Positions 26,082 through 35,045 of a stretch of DNA of 64,000 nt are shown one piece after another (within the stretch, counting starts at the first letter, position 1; every line of letters starts with the position of its first letter). Origin of the DNA: a virus. The stretch is taken from IMG/VR virus record IMGVR_UViG_3300036715_002161, positions 1 to 64,000 of that record. One strand, written 5' to 3'. Below the pieces are notes generated by a model that saw only the letters and a program-made list of their open reading frames with translations, was not told where the DNA came from and searched no databases. The translations under genes and the position numbers were made by a program.

Positions 26082-26103
26082 CCAGGTCCGTGACCTGGTT
26101 TTT
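26082..26103 (+). promoter_or_regulatory. Stem-loop in the capsid mRNA leader
   Basis: CCAGGTC / GACCTGG (7 bp, loop of 3) followed by five T residues, between the TAAAATA box and the ribosome-binding site AAAGGA of the 26118 gene. It could be a stabilising 5' hairpin or a weak attenuator. Confidence 0.5.
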
Positions 26104-26117
26104 AAAGGAAAAATAAG

Positions 26118-26810
26118 ATGTTAATGGAATCAAGAGCAGAGGTAATTCGCGGTTGGCCTAATGATGGCGCCCGTGAACGGAATGAAAATGTAGCCTCAGG
26201 CTCATTACTTAATACTGGTGACCTGGTCATCAAACAACCAGATGGTTCAGTAGCCCTGTCTACTGCCACGGCAACCAAACGTGTCGGCCTTGTAGTCCGT
26301 GGCAATGCTCCAGGTCAAGATGCTTCAGCAGCTAATGCTGTTGGTGATTTTTCCTATACGACTCCTGTTACTGCTATGTCCGGTGCTGCCGGTGTAGTAA
26401 CTGTCACCGTGGCAACTACCTCAGGTATGGTAGTTGGCAGCATTGTAACCATCGCCGGTGTTACTCCTGCCGGTTATAATGGTACTTTTGCAGTAACGGG
26501 CTTTACCTCAACAACTTTTACCTATGCAAATGCTACTACTGCTGCCGTTACTGTCCAAGGTAATTCTACTCTAAATCGTGGTTTCAACAACACGGGCAGA
26601 GCCGTTGTTCTGTGGGGCAACTATATCGTTCGTACTACTGGATATGCAGCCGGTGCCTATGTTCCAGGCTCACCTGTTACTTCTACCAATGGTGTATTCT
26701 CTCTGGCTAACGGTACTACTGACCCTGAAGTTGGTTTCGTCCTATCTGTACAAGGCGCTGTCGCTGGTGTTTCAGGTCAGACTGCTCATCTTGTAATTAA
26801 TGCATATTAA
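26118..26810 (+). CDS. Probable capsid decoration protein
   Basis: A 230-aa, beta-rich, Thr/Ala/Gly-rich protein immediately before the major capsid protein and with the same leader. N-terminal 70 and C-terminal 70 residues form the core (SGSLLNTGDLVIKQPDGSVA, GRAVVLWGNYIVRT). Residues 75-150 look like an inserted Ig-like domain (VTVTVATTSGMVVGSIVTI...). Position and composition fit a head decoration/stabilisation protein. Confidence 0.6.
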   Translation: MLMESRAEVIRGWPNDGARERNENVASGSLLNTGDLVIKQPDGSVALSTATATKRVGLVVRGNAPGQDASAANAVGDFSYTTPVTAMSGAAGVVTVTVATTSGMVVGSIVTIAGVTPAGYNGTFAVTGFTSTTFTYANATTAAVTVQGNSTLNRGFNNTGRAVVLWGNYIVRTTGYAAGAYVPGSPVTSTNGVFSLANGTTDPEVGFVLSVQGAVAGVSGQTAHLVINAY

Positions 26811-26824
26811 AAGGACAAACTAAA

Positions 26825-27727
26825 ATGTATAACACTGAAACTCTAAATGTACAAATGATCAATCAGGCTTTTTCTGATAAGATCGAAGCAGGTATGACCA
26901 AGGAAGCTGGCGTTGCCATGACTGCCTTTGTCCGGCAAAGACTGCGTGAAGAATCGTTTGCTCGTAAAATTCTCGAGCCAATGATGATCACGGCTGCTGA
27001 CCTGGATCGTCAATCAACGGACACTCCTACGATCATTGCAGAAAAAGAGCCTGATTCTGTGGCCGTCTCAATGGCCTTCTCTGGCCGTCCTGACAACCGT
27101 TACTTTACCGGTGCTCGTTATCCCGTACAGTTTACCAAGATTTCTAGCCCACGCTTTGAAAAGAGCATGGCTGAACTGGCAACCTATCGTACGGACATCT
27201 CTACGGTTCTGCAACAGAACTCAGTAAAAGACCTACAACGTCAAGAAGATACTAACTTCTTCAGTAGCTGTATGACCATGGCAACCCAGTTTAGTAACTA
27301 CAGTACTATTACTGGTCTTTCCGGTGGCTCTTTGACCGTTCAAGGTCTGATGCAGGCTGTTCGTCTGATGACTAAAAATCAACTGCCAGTTGGTAAAATT
27401 CTGATCAACCAAAGCACCTATGCAGGTCTACTGGCTCAACCAGCTACGACCCTGGGTAGCCCATTGGCTAGCGGTCTGGTTTCTGGTAAAGAGAACCTGG
27501 ATAATTTCTTCGGTTTCCCCTTTGTTGTAACCAACAAAAATGACATCGTTCAAGATAATCGGGTTATGATCTTTACGGCTCCTGAGTATCTAGGTCAGTT
27601 TTATCTACTGAAGGATGCTACGGTTTACCTGGAAAGTCGCTCTGATATAATTTCATTTGAGAGCTATGAATACCTAGGTATTGGTCTTGGTAACACTAAC
27701 GGTGTAGTAGCAGTTGACTTCATCTAA
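26825..27727 (+). CDS. Major capsid protein (HK97-like)
   Basis: A 300-aa protein followed directly by a strong terminator. Codon usage is more CGT- and CTG-rich than its neighbours, as in highly expressed genes. The N-arm contains KEAGVAMTAFVRQRLREESF. The body has P-domain and E-loop-like segments (AVSMAFSGRPDNRYFTG, FTKISSPRFEKSM), and the C-terminus (VYLESRSDIISFESYEYLGI) resembles HK97-fold major capsid proteins of myoviruses. N-terminal processing by the upstream protease is possible. Confidence 0.8.
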   Translation: MYNTETLNVQMINQAFSDKIEAGMTKEAGVAMTAFVRQRLREESFARKILEPMMITAADLDRQSTDTPTIIAEKEPDSVAVSMAFSGRPDNRYFTGARYPVQFTKISSPRFEKSMAELATYRTDISTVLQQNSVKDLQRQEDTNFFSSCMTMATQFSNYSTITGLSGGSLTVQGLMQAVRLMTKNQLPVGKILINQSTYAGLLAQPATTLGSPLASGLVSGKENLDNFFGFPFVVTNKNDIVQDNRVMIFTAPEYLGQFYLLKDATVYLESRSDIISFESYEYLGIGLGNTNGVVAVDFI

Positions 27728-27746
27728 TAGCTAAAAAAAACTGTCG

Positions 27747-27777
27747 AAAACGCCCTGGACAAAATTCAGGGCGTTTT
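27747..27777 (+). terminator. Terminator after the capsid gene, probably bidirectional
   Basis: 11-bp stem AAAACGCCCTG / CAGGGCGTTTT. T-rich on both sides (T run on the minus strand too), separating the capsid operon from the convergent 27783 gene. Confidence 0.85.
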
Positions 27778-27782
27778 CCATT

Positions 27783-27935
27783 TTAATCCTCCGAGTCAAT
27801 CATTTCGGCTAAGTATTCTTCTATGTCATTGTGACGCTTTTCAAATTCGTCCTGATCACCATAGCAGATGTCACTCTCCTTTGCCCAACGAGAATATTCA
27901 TATAATTGTTCCCAGTGTTCTTTAGTCAGCACCAT
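27783..27935 (-). CDS. Small acidic protein (50 aa)
   Basis: ORF from ATG 27935, overlapping the upstream gene by 14 nt; product MVLTKEHWEQLYEYSRWAKE... is acidic and helical. It ends just before the capsid terminator. No family recognised. Operon position is the main support. Confidence 0.55.
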   Translation of the reverse strand: MVLTKEHWEQLYEYSRWAKESDICYGDQDEFEKRHNDIEEYLAEMIDSED

Positions 27936-28095
27936 TATCAATCACCTTTTTACATTTACGACATTTACTTTGACTGTGACTAAGAACTACTTTCTTACCA
28001 CACTCATTTGAAATCCGGAATGACTTAGTAATCTCTCCGGTCACAGGGTCAACCACGGTTGACCATATCTTTACTTCTCTGTATTTACACTGCAT
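27922..28095 (-). CDS. Small zinc-binding protein (57 aa)
   Basis: ORF from ATG 28095 inside the end of the nucleotidyltransferase gene. Product has an N-terminal CKYR and a C-terminal CRKCKK with another Cys between (SNECGKK), i.e. a possible zinc site, and is strongly basic. Overlaps both neighbours, forming a three-gene minus-strand operon. Confidence 0.55.
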   Translation of the reverse strand: MQCKYREVKIWSTVVDPVTGEITKSFRISNECGKKVVLSHSQSKCRKCKKVIDNGAD

Positions 28096-29027
28096 ACATC
28101 CATCTCCATTTGTATCTTAAACCTACTCCAAAGTCTTAGAATTTCAGGCTCAACCTCCTGGATTTCTGGGTCAATATTCATACGCAAATATCTAAGAAGC
28201 AGACCTAGATCAGGCCCATCCAATCCTGTCAAACCCCTAACCAAGAACCCATTTATCTTTTGTCTACGGGCCCGGTCCAGATCATACTCCTGTCTTACAT
28301 CTTCTACTAGTCCAGGTAACTCTGGGAACTTGGAAAATAGAATATAACCCGGTATTCTCTTAGGCAGGTCTTTGATATATTCCAGGAACTGGATATAGAC
28401 AGGCCTATGTCTATTACCAGAAATCAGGTTGTCCAGTTGAAATATCTCAGGAGAAAACATAGGGCTGGAGATTATAAAATCGAAGATGTCCTTTAGACTG
28501 ACAAACCCATTTTTATAGGTGTCATAGCTAAGTCCCAAAGAGCCTAGAATTTCTACTGGATCCTTAGATACATAAATAATACCCTTCTTAAGAGTTCCAT
28601 CCATGACCTCAAAAAGGAGTCCTTTGTGGCCATATTTAAATCCATTACTGTGGAAGATAGTTCCCAGCAGGTTGCCTAGGTCATTATAAGATAGATAGTA
28701 GTAGGCTGATTTAAAATCTGAGTCGTCAACCACAATAAAGTCCACCTGTACTTCTTTATATTTGATTGAGAAATAGGGACCGTTTAAACAGATGGCATCG
28801 GTGTTAAAGATTCTCTTCAACAACTCTATAAATACAGGATCCCATCCGGAGATAATTATATCTATATCTCCATGGGATTCTTTGGCTAAGTAACTTGCAG
28901 GTACTCTGAATTTTACGGTGTTGGGTAAATATTTCAGAAGCTTATATTCAATTTCTTCCTTTAAGATGACGTATCTATCGTTAGATACTCTAGTGACACC
29001 AAAGGCTTTTAATGCATTGCCACCCAT
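28071..29027 (-). CDS. Nucleotidyltransferase-fold protein
   Basis: A 318-aa protein. SHGDIDIIISG (residues 51-61) followed by VQVDFIVVDD is the Pol-beta-superfamily nucleotidyltransferase pattern (DxD plus a later Asp). The C-terminal half is helical (FLEYIKDLPKRIPGY..., RARRQKINGFLVRGL). The substrate is unknown: tRNA, protein or nucleotide modification are all possible. First gene after promoter 29059-29067; AGGAAAT precedes ATG. Confidence 0.6.
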   Translation of the reverse strand: MGGNALKAFGVTRVSNDRYVILKEEIEYKLLKYLPNTVKFRVPASYLAKESHGDIDIIISGWDPVFIELLKRIFNTDAICLNGPYFSIKYKEVQVDFIVVDDSDFKSAYYYLSYNDLGNLLGTIFHSNGFKYGHKGLLFEVMDGTLKKGIIYVSKDPVEILGSLGLSYDTYKNGFVSLKDIFDFIISSPMFSPEIFQLDNLISGNRHRPVYIQFLEYIKDLPKRIPGYILFSKFPELPGLVEDVRQEYDLDRARRQKINGFLVRGLTGLDGPDLGLLLRYLRMNIDPEIQEVEPEILRLWSRFKIQMEMDVCSVNTEK

Positions 29028-29058
29028 TTTAATTTCCTAAAATCTTGTTTGTATATTA

Positions 29059-29067
29059 CTTATACCA
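29059..29067 (-). promoter_or_regulatory. Extended -10 promoter TGGTATAAG
   Basis: Minus-strand copy about 35 bp upstream of the nucleotidyltransferase start, 28 bp from the divergent plus-strand TAAAATA box. Confidence 0.6.
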
Positions 29068-29094
29068 TAGAATAGGTATTTAATCTAATAGGGT

Positions 29095-29101
29095 TAAAAT
29101 A
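29095..29101 (+). promoter_or_regulatory. Candidate phage-RNAP promoter TAAAATA
   Basis: TAGGGTTAAAATA ends 5 nt before the ATG at 29107; no ribosome-binding site fits between. Confidence 0.55.
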
Positions 29102-29106
29102 TCACT

Positions 29107-29628
29107 ATGAACAAATATCTAAATTGGATTGAAAAAGAGGCCAACCTGCTTACCGGTGTCCTCAGCTCTTTGGGTAGAGCTGGTCTAAAGGCATCCTCAG
29201 GACTTAAATCTATTGCAACAGATGCCCTTGGTGGCCCTAGGATGAACCTAATCAATGAAGCTAAATTCGGCGGCAATGGGACGGCTAGGCAACTTCATAG
29301 TACCAGTCAGGCAATGAACAAATTACCTACTAGACCGGTAGGTGTAAAGTCGATTAATGCCAATTTCAATGCCAACCTAAGAGCACAGAAGAGACTGGTA
29401 AGACCTTTAGCCTCTGCCCCGGCTCCTCTCAAGTCTGATGGTATGGGTGGCTTTGTTCGTAACCCAGAATCTACAGACTTTAAGAATGCCGGTAATGCCA
29501 AACTAGACCAGGCCAGTAAACAAACACTTGACGGTAGACTTAAGCTGGGTGTAGTATCTGGCTTGGGTTTATATGGAGCCCATAAAATTATGTCACCTAG
29601 TGACCAAAATCAATATAGCAACTATTAA
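29107..29628 (+). CDS. MNKYL-tagged basic protein
   Basis: A 173-aa basic protein starting MNKYLNWIEKEANLLTGVLS, a variant of the shared N-terminal tag, followed by a low-complexity basic region (NANFNANLRAQKRLVRPLAS). The start lies 5 nt after a TAAAATA box, so translation is probably from a leaderless mRNA. First gene of the neck/tail operon. Function unknown; possibly packaged in the head. Confidence 0.6.
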   Translation: MNKYLNWIEKEANLLTGVLSSLGRAGLKASSGLKSIATDALGGPRMNLINEAKFGGNGTARQLHSTSQAMNKLPTRPVGVKSINANFNANLRAQKRLVRPLASAPAPLKSDGMGGFVRNPESTDFKNAGNAKLDQASKQTLDGRLKLGVVSGLGLYGAHKIMSPSDQNQYSNY

Positions 29629-29640
29629 AAGGGAAATAAA

Positions 29641-30018
29641 ATGAGTAAAATTCTAGTAAACAAAACAATCGGTACTGTCCATTTAAACGGTGGTGCCATG
29701 CAGATTGCCCCCGGCGGTACTATTACCATTTCCAATATGGAATCAGAAATCCCAGAAGTAATGAATGCCCTTAGACATGGTATTGTAGAGATGGTTGACA
29801 CCCAGGGTGAAGTAGGTAATGTACCTCTTCCAGAAATGCCTGCCGCCCCCGTCATCGAAAACCCCGGTAAGGTGATCAACGAAGTCGAGGCCCCTAGTCC
29901 AAAACCAAAGGCATCTAAGAAAGTAGTAGACGCTGTTGTAGTTGAAGAAACTACTGATGCTGCTGAAGCTCCTGCTCCTGCTGCTGCTGCTGAAGCTCCT
30001 GCTCCTGCTGCTGAATGA
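29641..30018 (+). CDS. Small structural protein with Ala/Pro tail
   Basis: A 125-aa protein; the N-terminal 60 residues are a beta-type domain (ILVNKTIGTVHLNGGAMQIA), the C-terminal half is an Ala/Pro/Glu linker ending in APAPAAAAEAPAPAAE encoded by short CTGCTG/CTCCTG repeats. Four nt overlap with the next gene. Probably a head-tail joining or decoration component; uncertain. Confidence 0.55.
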   Translation: MSKILVNKTIGTVHLNGGAMQIAPGGTITISNMESEIPEVMNALRHGIVEMVDTQGEVGNVPLPEMPAAPVIENPGKVINEVEAPSPKPKASKKVVDAVVVEETTDAAEAPAPAAAAEAPAPAAE

Positions 30019-30455
30019 TTTCTCCAGTCTTGACCGTAGAAGAAGTCTCGGAATACATTAGAGACAAGGCGGAAAATAACCTCCTCATAGACGGAGTGGA
30101 GTTTTCTCCTACGGTTATTTCTGTGGCAATGGATCTTGCAGTTAGTGAATACAATCTTATCCCACCATTGAGCCTGGCCACAGTAAGTATTTTTCCAAGT
30201 AAGGCCTTACTTATGTCTGGGACACTTTATAAAATGTTCCTAGGTCAGGCGGCTCTTTTGGCTAGAAATACCATGAGCTATTCTGACGGTGGGATAAGTA
30301 TCCCTGTAGAAGAACGATTTCAACTATATGCTACTCTTGGCAACATGTACCAACAAGAGTTCCAGACAAGTGCTAGGGCTTTAAAAACCCACTTAAACCT
30401 GGAATCAGGTTGGGGTAATGTCTCAAGTGAATACGCCTATATACCTGTATGGTAA
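30015..30455 (+). CDS. Neck/head-completion-like protein
   Basis: A 146-aa helical protein (SVAMDLAVSEYNLIPPLSLA, ARNTMSYSDGGISIPVEERF). Composition and position, right after the head genes and before tail genes, fit a connector or head-completion protein. No specific family recognised. Confidence 0.5.
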   Translation: MISPVLTVEEVSEYIRDKAENNLLIDGVEFSPTVISVAMDLAVSEYNLIPPLSLATVSIFPSKALLMSGTLYKMFLGQAALLARNTMSYSDGGISIPVEERFQLYATLGNMYQQEFQTSARALKTHLNLESGWGNVSSEYAYIPVW

Positions 30456-30460
30456 ACTAA

Positions 30461-30940
30461 ATGTCAATACCACAAACACCAATAAGATACTATGTAGAAG
30501 GCGATCCTTATTATTGGTCTATTGATAATAGACCTCTGACAGATTTGGCCGCTAATCAAGCTACTGTAGCTTCTATGCTCAATCTATTTTTAAGCAGAGG
30601 GCTAGTTTCTATAACCTCTACTTCTGGTGCCGTCATTTCCGCCGGTCAAGTTTTGACGGGGAATATACTCAGGTCAGGTCCTTTGGCTGGCTTTTCGGAT
30701 ACAACTGATTCGGCCTTTAATATTTTGGCCATGATTCCCAATGTCTTTGTTGGATTGAATTTAGAATTAGTAGTGGCAAATACCTCAGGATTTACTCAGA
30801 CTTTGCTGGGCGGTTCCAGTGTAACCATCTCTGGGGTGGCCACCATTGCAAGTAATACCAGTAGAAAGTTTATCCTGACAGTTACTAACGTCCTTTCCCC
30901 GGCTCTTACCCTCAAAACCATTTCTTCTGGTGGAGTTTAA
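30461..30940 (+). CDS. Tail/baseplate structural protein
   Basis: A 159-aa beta-rich protein starting MSIPQTPIRYYVEGDPYYWS; the Y-W-DNRPLTDLAANQA segment is of a type seen at the start of phage baseplate or fibre-attachment proteins. One-nucleotide spacing to the next gene. Exact role unknown. Confidence 0.5.
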   Translation: MSIPQTPIRYYVEGDPYYWSIDNRPLTDLAANQATVASMLNLFLSRGLVSITSTSGAVISAGQVLTGNILRSGPLAGFSDTTDSAFNILAMIPNVFVGLNLELVVANTSGFTQTLLGGSSVTISGVATIASNTSRKFILTVTNVLSPALTLKTISSGGV

Positions 30941-31792
30941 ATGCTGGCCTTTAGCCCTAGGCCAGATTCTTTTTTAAAATTCCAGGAGATTGGGCTTGGT
31001 CTAAAAAGCCCTACGACGGCTGCAATAAAGGTCAAGATCAATATAGTTTTTTTAAAAGAGGCAGTAGTGGAGTGGGTCATACCAGCTACTTGGAACAACT
31101 GTACCTTTAATGTCTATTCAAGCCCTAATGAACAAGGACCTTTTGTAAAGATTAATACAAGTGCCTTGGTCGGCAATCATTTTGTGGACTCCACAATAAA
31201 GTCCGATTCTAAATACAGAACCAGCTTCTTTGTAGTAGAAGTGGAGTTTCCTACTGGGCAAAAGACAAAGTCGTTCCCGGTGACTTGGGAGAATAAACGT
31301 AGCAGTTGGGTAGAGCTAAGGGCCAAGGAGATCCAACGAAGAGAATCTCTTCTATTGTCTAAATTTACAGGGGTTGATTCCTATATATTTAAAAAGAGGA
31401 CTTTTGGTAAACGATGTAATGTCTGCTGGGATACTGAACTAGAAAAAGTTACTCAAGATCATTGCCAAACCTGTTTGGGCACTTCTTTTATAGGTGGTTA
31501 TTTCCCAGGATTTAAGACCAAGATACAATATGATCCAACCCCTAACCAATCTGTATTGGCCAGTCAGGGTAGTATAGAACAGAATACTATTCCCGCCTGG
31601 ACCGTAGGCTACCCTAAAATAGATACCTTCGATATAATATTTCGAATACCTGATTCTAGTATGTATAGGGTTAATGTTATACAGACTACGGAACTTCAAT
31701 CTGTACTGGTCCGCCAAATGTTACAGATAACCGAACTTGACAAAGAGAGTGTAGAGTTTAATCTAGTCTATAAGGCAATTCAAAATATATGA
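30941..31792 (+). CDS. Structural protein with zinc-finger insertion
   Basis: A 283-aa protein. The N-terminal part is beta-rich (VVEWVIPATWNNCTFNVY). Residues 150-185 contain KRCNVCWDTELEK...DHCQTCLGTSF, a CxxC...CxxC zinc ribbon often seen in phage baseplate/neck proteins. The C-terminal part is again beta-rich. Overlaps the next gene by 4 nt. Probably tail-associated. Confidence 0.55.
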   Translation: MLAFSPRPDSFLKFQEIGLGLKSPTTAAIKVKINIVFLKEAVVEWVIPATWNNCTFNVYSSPNEQGPFVKINTSALVGNHFVDSTIKSDSKYRTSFFVVEVEFPTGQKTKSFPVTWENKRSSWVELRAKEIQRRESLLLSKFTGVDSYIFKKRTFGKRCNVCWDTELEKVTQDHCQTCLGTSFIGGYFPGFKTKIQYDPTPNQSVLASQGSIEQNTIPAWTVGYPKIDTFDIIFRIPDSSMYRVNVIQTTELQSVLVRQMLQITELDKESVEFNLVYKAIQNI

Positions 31793-32361
31793 TATTCTCT
31801 CCTGCCTACCTGTCGTCTCGCATCATTAGGCCTTTACGGTATATGTTTGAAAACTATGTAGACCCTGAGCTTAAATGGGATTCTGACGAAGTTAAAAGCA
31901 ATATCGAAATTGACACAATAAATAACTTCAATAAAAAAGTCATTCAGGCCAAGCCTCGTATACTGATTAGCCGAGGTAGCCATATAATTGACAAGACCGG
32001 TCTTTCTGACAATATGATGACTTCAAAAGGGCCCAGGTCTGAACTTGGTCTTACCAAGGAGACTAAACTAGTATTGATAAACGGTACTGTCCAGATATTA
32101 ATCCAGTCAAGATTCGAAGGTACCTGTGAAAAGATTACAGATTATACAGAACACTTTCTGGTTTGGGCGGCACAGTTTTTGTGTAATACTCAAGGATTTA
32201 AAACCTTTGGATTACCTCTTCAGGTAAGTCCTTGTACCCCAAACCGGGAGGATAATGAGATATTCGAAGTCTCCCTTGGTATACCTTGGAGCATGGAAGA
32301 AAGCTGGAGCATAAGTGACGATGCCATAGTTTTGAAAAACATTAACTTTAGTATAGACTAA
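31789..32361 (+). CDS. Tail-completion/neck-type protein
   Basis: A 190-aa protein (RPLRYMFENYVDPELKWDSD, TVQILIQSRFEGTCEKITDY) directly before the tail sheath gene, the usual place of tail-terminator or neck proteins in myoviruses. No family recognised with certainty. Confidence 0.5.
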   Translation: MIFSPAYLSSRIIRPLRYMFENYVDPELKWDSDEVKSNIEIDTINNFNKKVIQAKPRILISRGSHIIDKTGLSDNMMTSKGPRSELGLTKETKLVLINGTVQILIQSRFEGTCEKITDYTEHFLVWAAQFLCNTQGFKTFGLPLQVSPCTPNREDNEIFEVSLGIPWSMEESWSISDDAIVLKNINFSID

Positions 32362-32365
32362 GAGT

Positions 32366-32372
32366 TAAAATA
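32366..32372 (+). promoter_or_regulatory. Candidate phage-RNAP promoter TAAAATA
   Basis: TAAGAGTTAAAATA just after the stop at 32361 and upstream of the tail sheath (ATG 32397, TAGGAATA before it). Confidence 0.5.
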
Positions 32373-32396
32373 AAGTATTATTTAGGAATATAATAA

Positions 32397-35033
32397 ATGT
32401 CTTATATCAAGCCAAGCCCCCAGATTTATCAGGAGTTACAAAACTCCGGTGGTGTAGCCAATTCCACCCCTGATCTGGATACCTGTATTATTGGTCCGCT
32501 GTATAATAACCTGGCCTATGTCCCAGGTAGCTTGGCTAGCCAAATTGAAACGGCGGCCAAATCAACTGTCTATACCACTGGTTCTATGACGGCCAAGTCT
32601 GCCCTGTTGACCGTAACCGCCACTGGTAGTATTGCAGTCGGAGCAGTAGCCCTGGTCCCAGGAGCTGGTCTAGGGGCGGCCACCCTACAGGCAATAGTCC
32701 TAGGGATTGCAGGTAATGTAATTACTCTAGATACTGTAGCCAGTACCACTGTGACTGATGTACTTGTCTCTACTAAAGCTTCTATTACAAATCCACAGGC
32801 GTCCAATACTTTCTCTCTACCCAATCAAATCCCAGGTCAGATGGTAGATGCTTCCTCGATTAACTTGGTAGTAAGCAATGCTAAAGTTCAGACTATGCTC
32901 ACCGGTTTTCTAGGGCAATCAGGCTCTAGTCTATTATCTGTCCTAATTCCCAGTGGTATTACAGGAACCGGTACTGGCGGAACTAACTCTCTGACACTGA
33001 ATAGTGTATCGAGTGCTAATAAACTAGTTGTTGGTGATGTAATCTCTGTGGCAGGTACCACTTTTGCAGGTGGTGGGTCCTCAGCTATTATTACATCTAA
33101 AACTAGTACTGTATTGACCCTATCAGCTGCCCTGGTAGGCACAGTAAATACTGCCGCCGTCACAAAGACGATTCCGTCTAACTTGAACAGTGTGACCAAT
33201 ACCCTTAGAGCTGAACCAGGTGATACACTAAGCCTATCTTATGTAAATACTTCTGGCTCTTCAGTACTGTACAGTTCAGTTATTAGAAGTGTAGTTACCT
33301 CTACAGGTAACAGTGGCACTATGTCTACTATCAATGCATTTGATCAAATGCCTGCTGATATGAGTTTTGTAGGTGTAGGTACCATTTCACTAAGTACTCC
33401 TACGACACTGACCTTAGTATCTAATCCAGGTTTTGCCGCCGGGCAAAAAATAGTTGTATCTGGAGCTGGCACGAGTGGTTCTGACCTAGTTACTGATATT
33501 ACTGGTTTGTCAGGTCTGACCTTAACTCTTCTTGCCGGGGCAAGTACTGCCGTAGCAGGGGCCGCCGTTATTAGTAGTCCTACCGTCTCTTTGATGGTCT
33601 TAAAGTCATATCAGGATTTGGTCGTTCCAATTACACGTCCAATTTCAGGCGGAACCTCATATAACACTACTGCCACTGGAACTACCGGTAATGTAGTAAT
33701 TAATCCCAACCCAGAAGTTAATTTTGGACAGATTGCCTCAGGCGATGTTTACTTCGGCTACAGAGCTCTTCGTACCGACAAGACCAATCAGATCCTTACT
33801 ATAAATAACGCAAGTGATGCAGCAGGCCAACTTGGTGATCTTACAGATGCCAACCCTCTGGGTCTAGGATGTATAATGGCCTTGGCCAATACTACTGGCC
33901 GTATCAAGGCTATTGCAGTTGGAAGTGAAGATCTTTTTGGATATGAACAAGCTTTATTTACCAGTCAGGCAGAACGACTATATTGTATCGTACCATTGAC
34001 CCAAGACCCCTCTATTCTAGAGGCATGTAGTCTACATGCAATAGAACAGTCTACACCAGACAAAGCAGCCTGGAGAGTGGTAGTTGTTAATAAGGCTATT
34101 CCACAGAATTTAGATATTGGTGCCGCCTCTGCGACCAATCCTACTGTTGGGGCTTCTATAGCCCTGTCAGGTAGTAGCTATGTTCTTACCTCTACGGCCT
34201 CAACCTTTATAAGTGATGGTATCTCTGCCGGAGATACGGTCAAAGTGGTTGCAACCAGTCTAGGGGCTACAAACCTTTCTTATACTGTCCTATCTATTGT
34301 CAGTAATCAGCAATTGGTTATTTCAGCCACTTCCGGAGCTACAGCAGTACAGTTATACATTTCCCGCCCCTTGACCCGTAGCCAACAGGCCGCCGAGGTT
34401 GCTGCAAGTGCCCATAACTATAATTCTAACCGTACTTGGATGGTTGGTCCCGATGTAGCTGGTATTGAAGTAGATGGAGTGGTAAAGAATCTTCCAGGTT
34501 ATTATATTGCATGTGCCCATGCCGGTCTTGTTTCAGGTCTACCCGTTCAACAAGGTATGACCAACATCGGTGTTGCAGGTATTACCAATCTAGTCCATTC
34601 CAACTATTATTTTTCCAAGGACGACCTCAATACAATGGCCGCAGCCGGTGTATGTATGTATGTCCAAGATAGTCAGACGGGTACACCTTATATTAGACAT
34701 GCTCTTACCACGGATACTACAGTTCTAGAGTATCGTGAACAGCTTGTTGTAAAAAACTGGGACTTCCTGTCTTACTTTTATTATGATCTGGTTAAGTCCT
34801 TTATCGGAACCTGGAATACCACTACGGCAACCTTTGGTATTATTCGCCAAACCATTGATGCAGGCTCTGCCCTATTGAAGAGTAAGCCTCTTCCCAGAAT
34901 TGGTCCTCCCTTGATTGATGCAAAAATTAAAAGCATGGGACAAGATCCGGTTAACAAAGATACTGGTAATGTAGTTATGTCAGTCAGTGTAGTTTATCCA
35001 TTAAACTATCTGAATATTTATTTAGTTATTTAA
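32397..35033 (+). CDS. Contractile tail sheath protein
   Basis: An 878-aa protein, longer than most sheaths. N-terminal residues (PQIYQELQNSGGVANSTPDL... IIGPLYNN) and the C-terminal domain (KDDLNTMAAAGVCMYVQDSQ, VVKNWDFLSYFYYDLVKSFI, MSVSVVYPLNYLNIY) have the conserved sheath architecture. Residues 60-400 hold Thr/Ser/Val-rich repeats that look like inserted Ig-like or decoration domains exposed on the tail. Followed by the tube gene 12 nt downstream, the classic sheath-tube pair. Confidence 0.8.
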   Translation: MSYIKPSPQIYQELQNSGGVANSTPDLDTCIIGPLYNNLAYVPGSLASQIETAAKSTVYTTGSMTAKSALLTVTATGSIAVGAVALVPGAGLGAATLQAIVLGIAGNVITLDTVASTTVTDVLVSTKASITNPQASNTFSLPNQIPGQMVDASSINLVVSNAKVQTMLTGFLGQSGSSLLSVLIPSGITGTGTGGTNSLTLNSVSSANKLVVGDVISVAGTTFAGGGSSAIITSKTSTVLTLSAALVGTVNTAAVTKTIPSNLNSVTNTLRAEPGDTLSLSYVNTSGSSVLYSSVIRSVVTSTGNSGTMSTINAFDQMPADMSFVGVGTISLSTPTTLTLVSNPGFAAGQKIVVSGAGTSGSDLVTDITGLSGLTLTLLAGASTAVAGAAVISSPTVSLMVLKSYQDLVVPITRPISGGTSYNTTATGTTGNVVINPNPEVNFGQIASGDVYFGYRALRTDKTNQILTINNASDAAGQLGDLTDANPLGLGCIMALANTTGRIKAIAVGSEDLFGYEQALFTSQAERLYCIVPLTQDPSILEACSLHAIEQSTPDKAAWRVVVVNKAIPQNLDIGAASATNPTVGASIALSGSSYVLTSTASTFISDGISAGDTVKVVATSLGATNLSYTVLSIVSNQQLVISATSGATAVQLYISRPLTRSQQAAEVAASAHNYNSNRTWMVGPDVAGIEVDGVVKNLPGYYIACAHAGLVSGLPVQQGMTNIGVAGITNLVHSNYYFSKDDLNTMAAAGVCMYVQDSQTGTPYIRHALTTDTTVLEYREQLVVKNWDFLSYFYYDLVKSFIGTWNTTTATFGIIRQTIDAGSALLKSKPLPRIGPPLIDAKIKSMGQDPVNKDTGNVVMSVSVVYPLNYLNIYLVI

Positions 35034-35045
35034 TAGGAAATTAAC

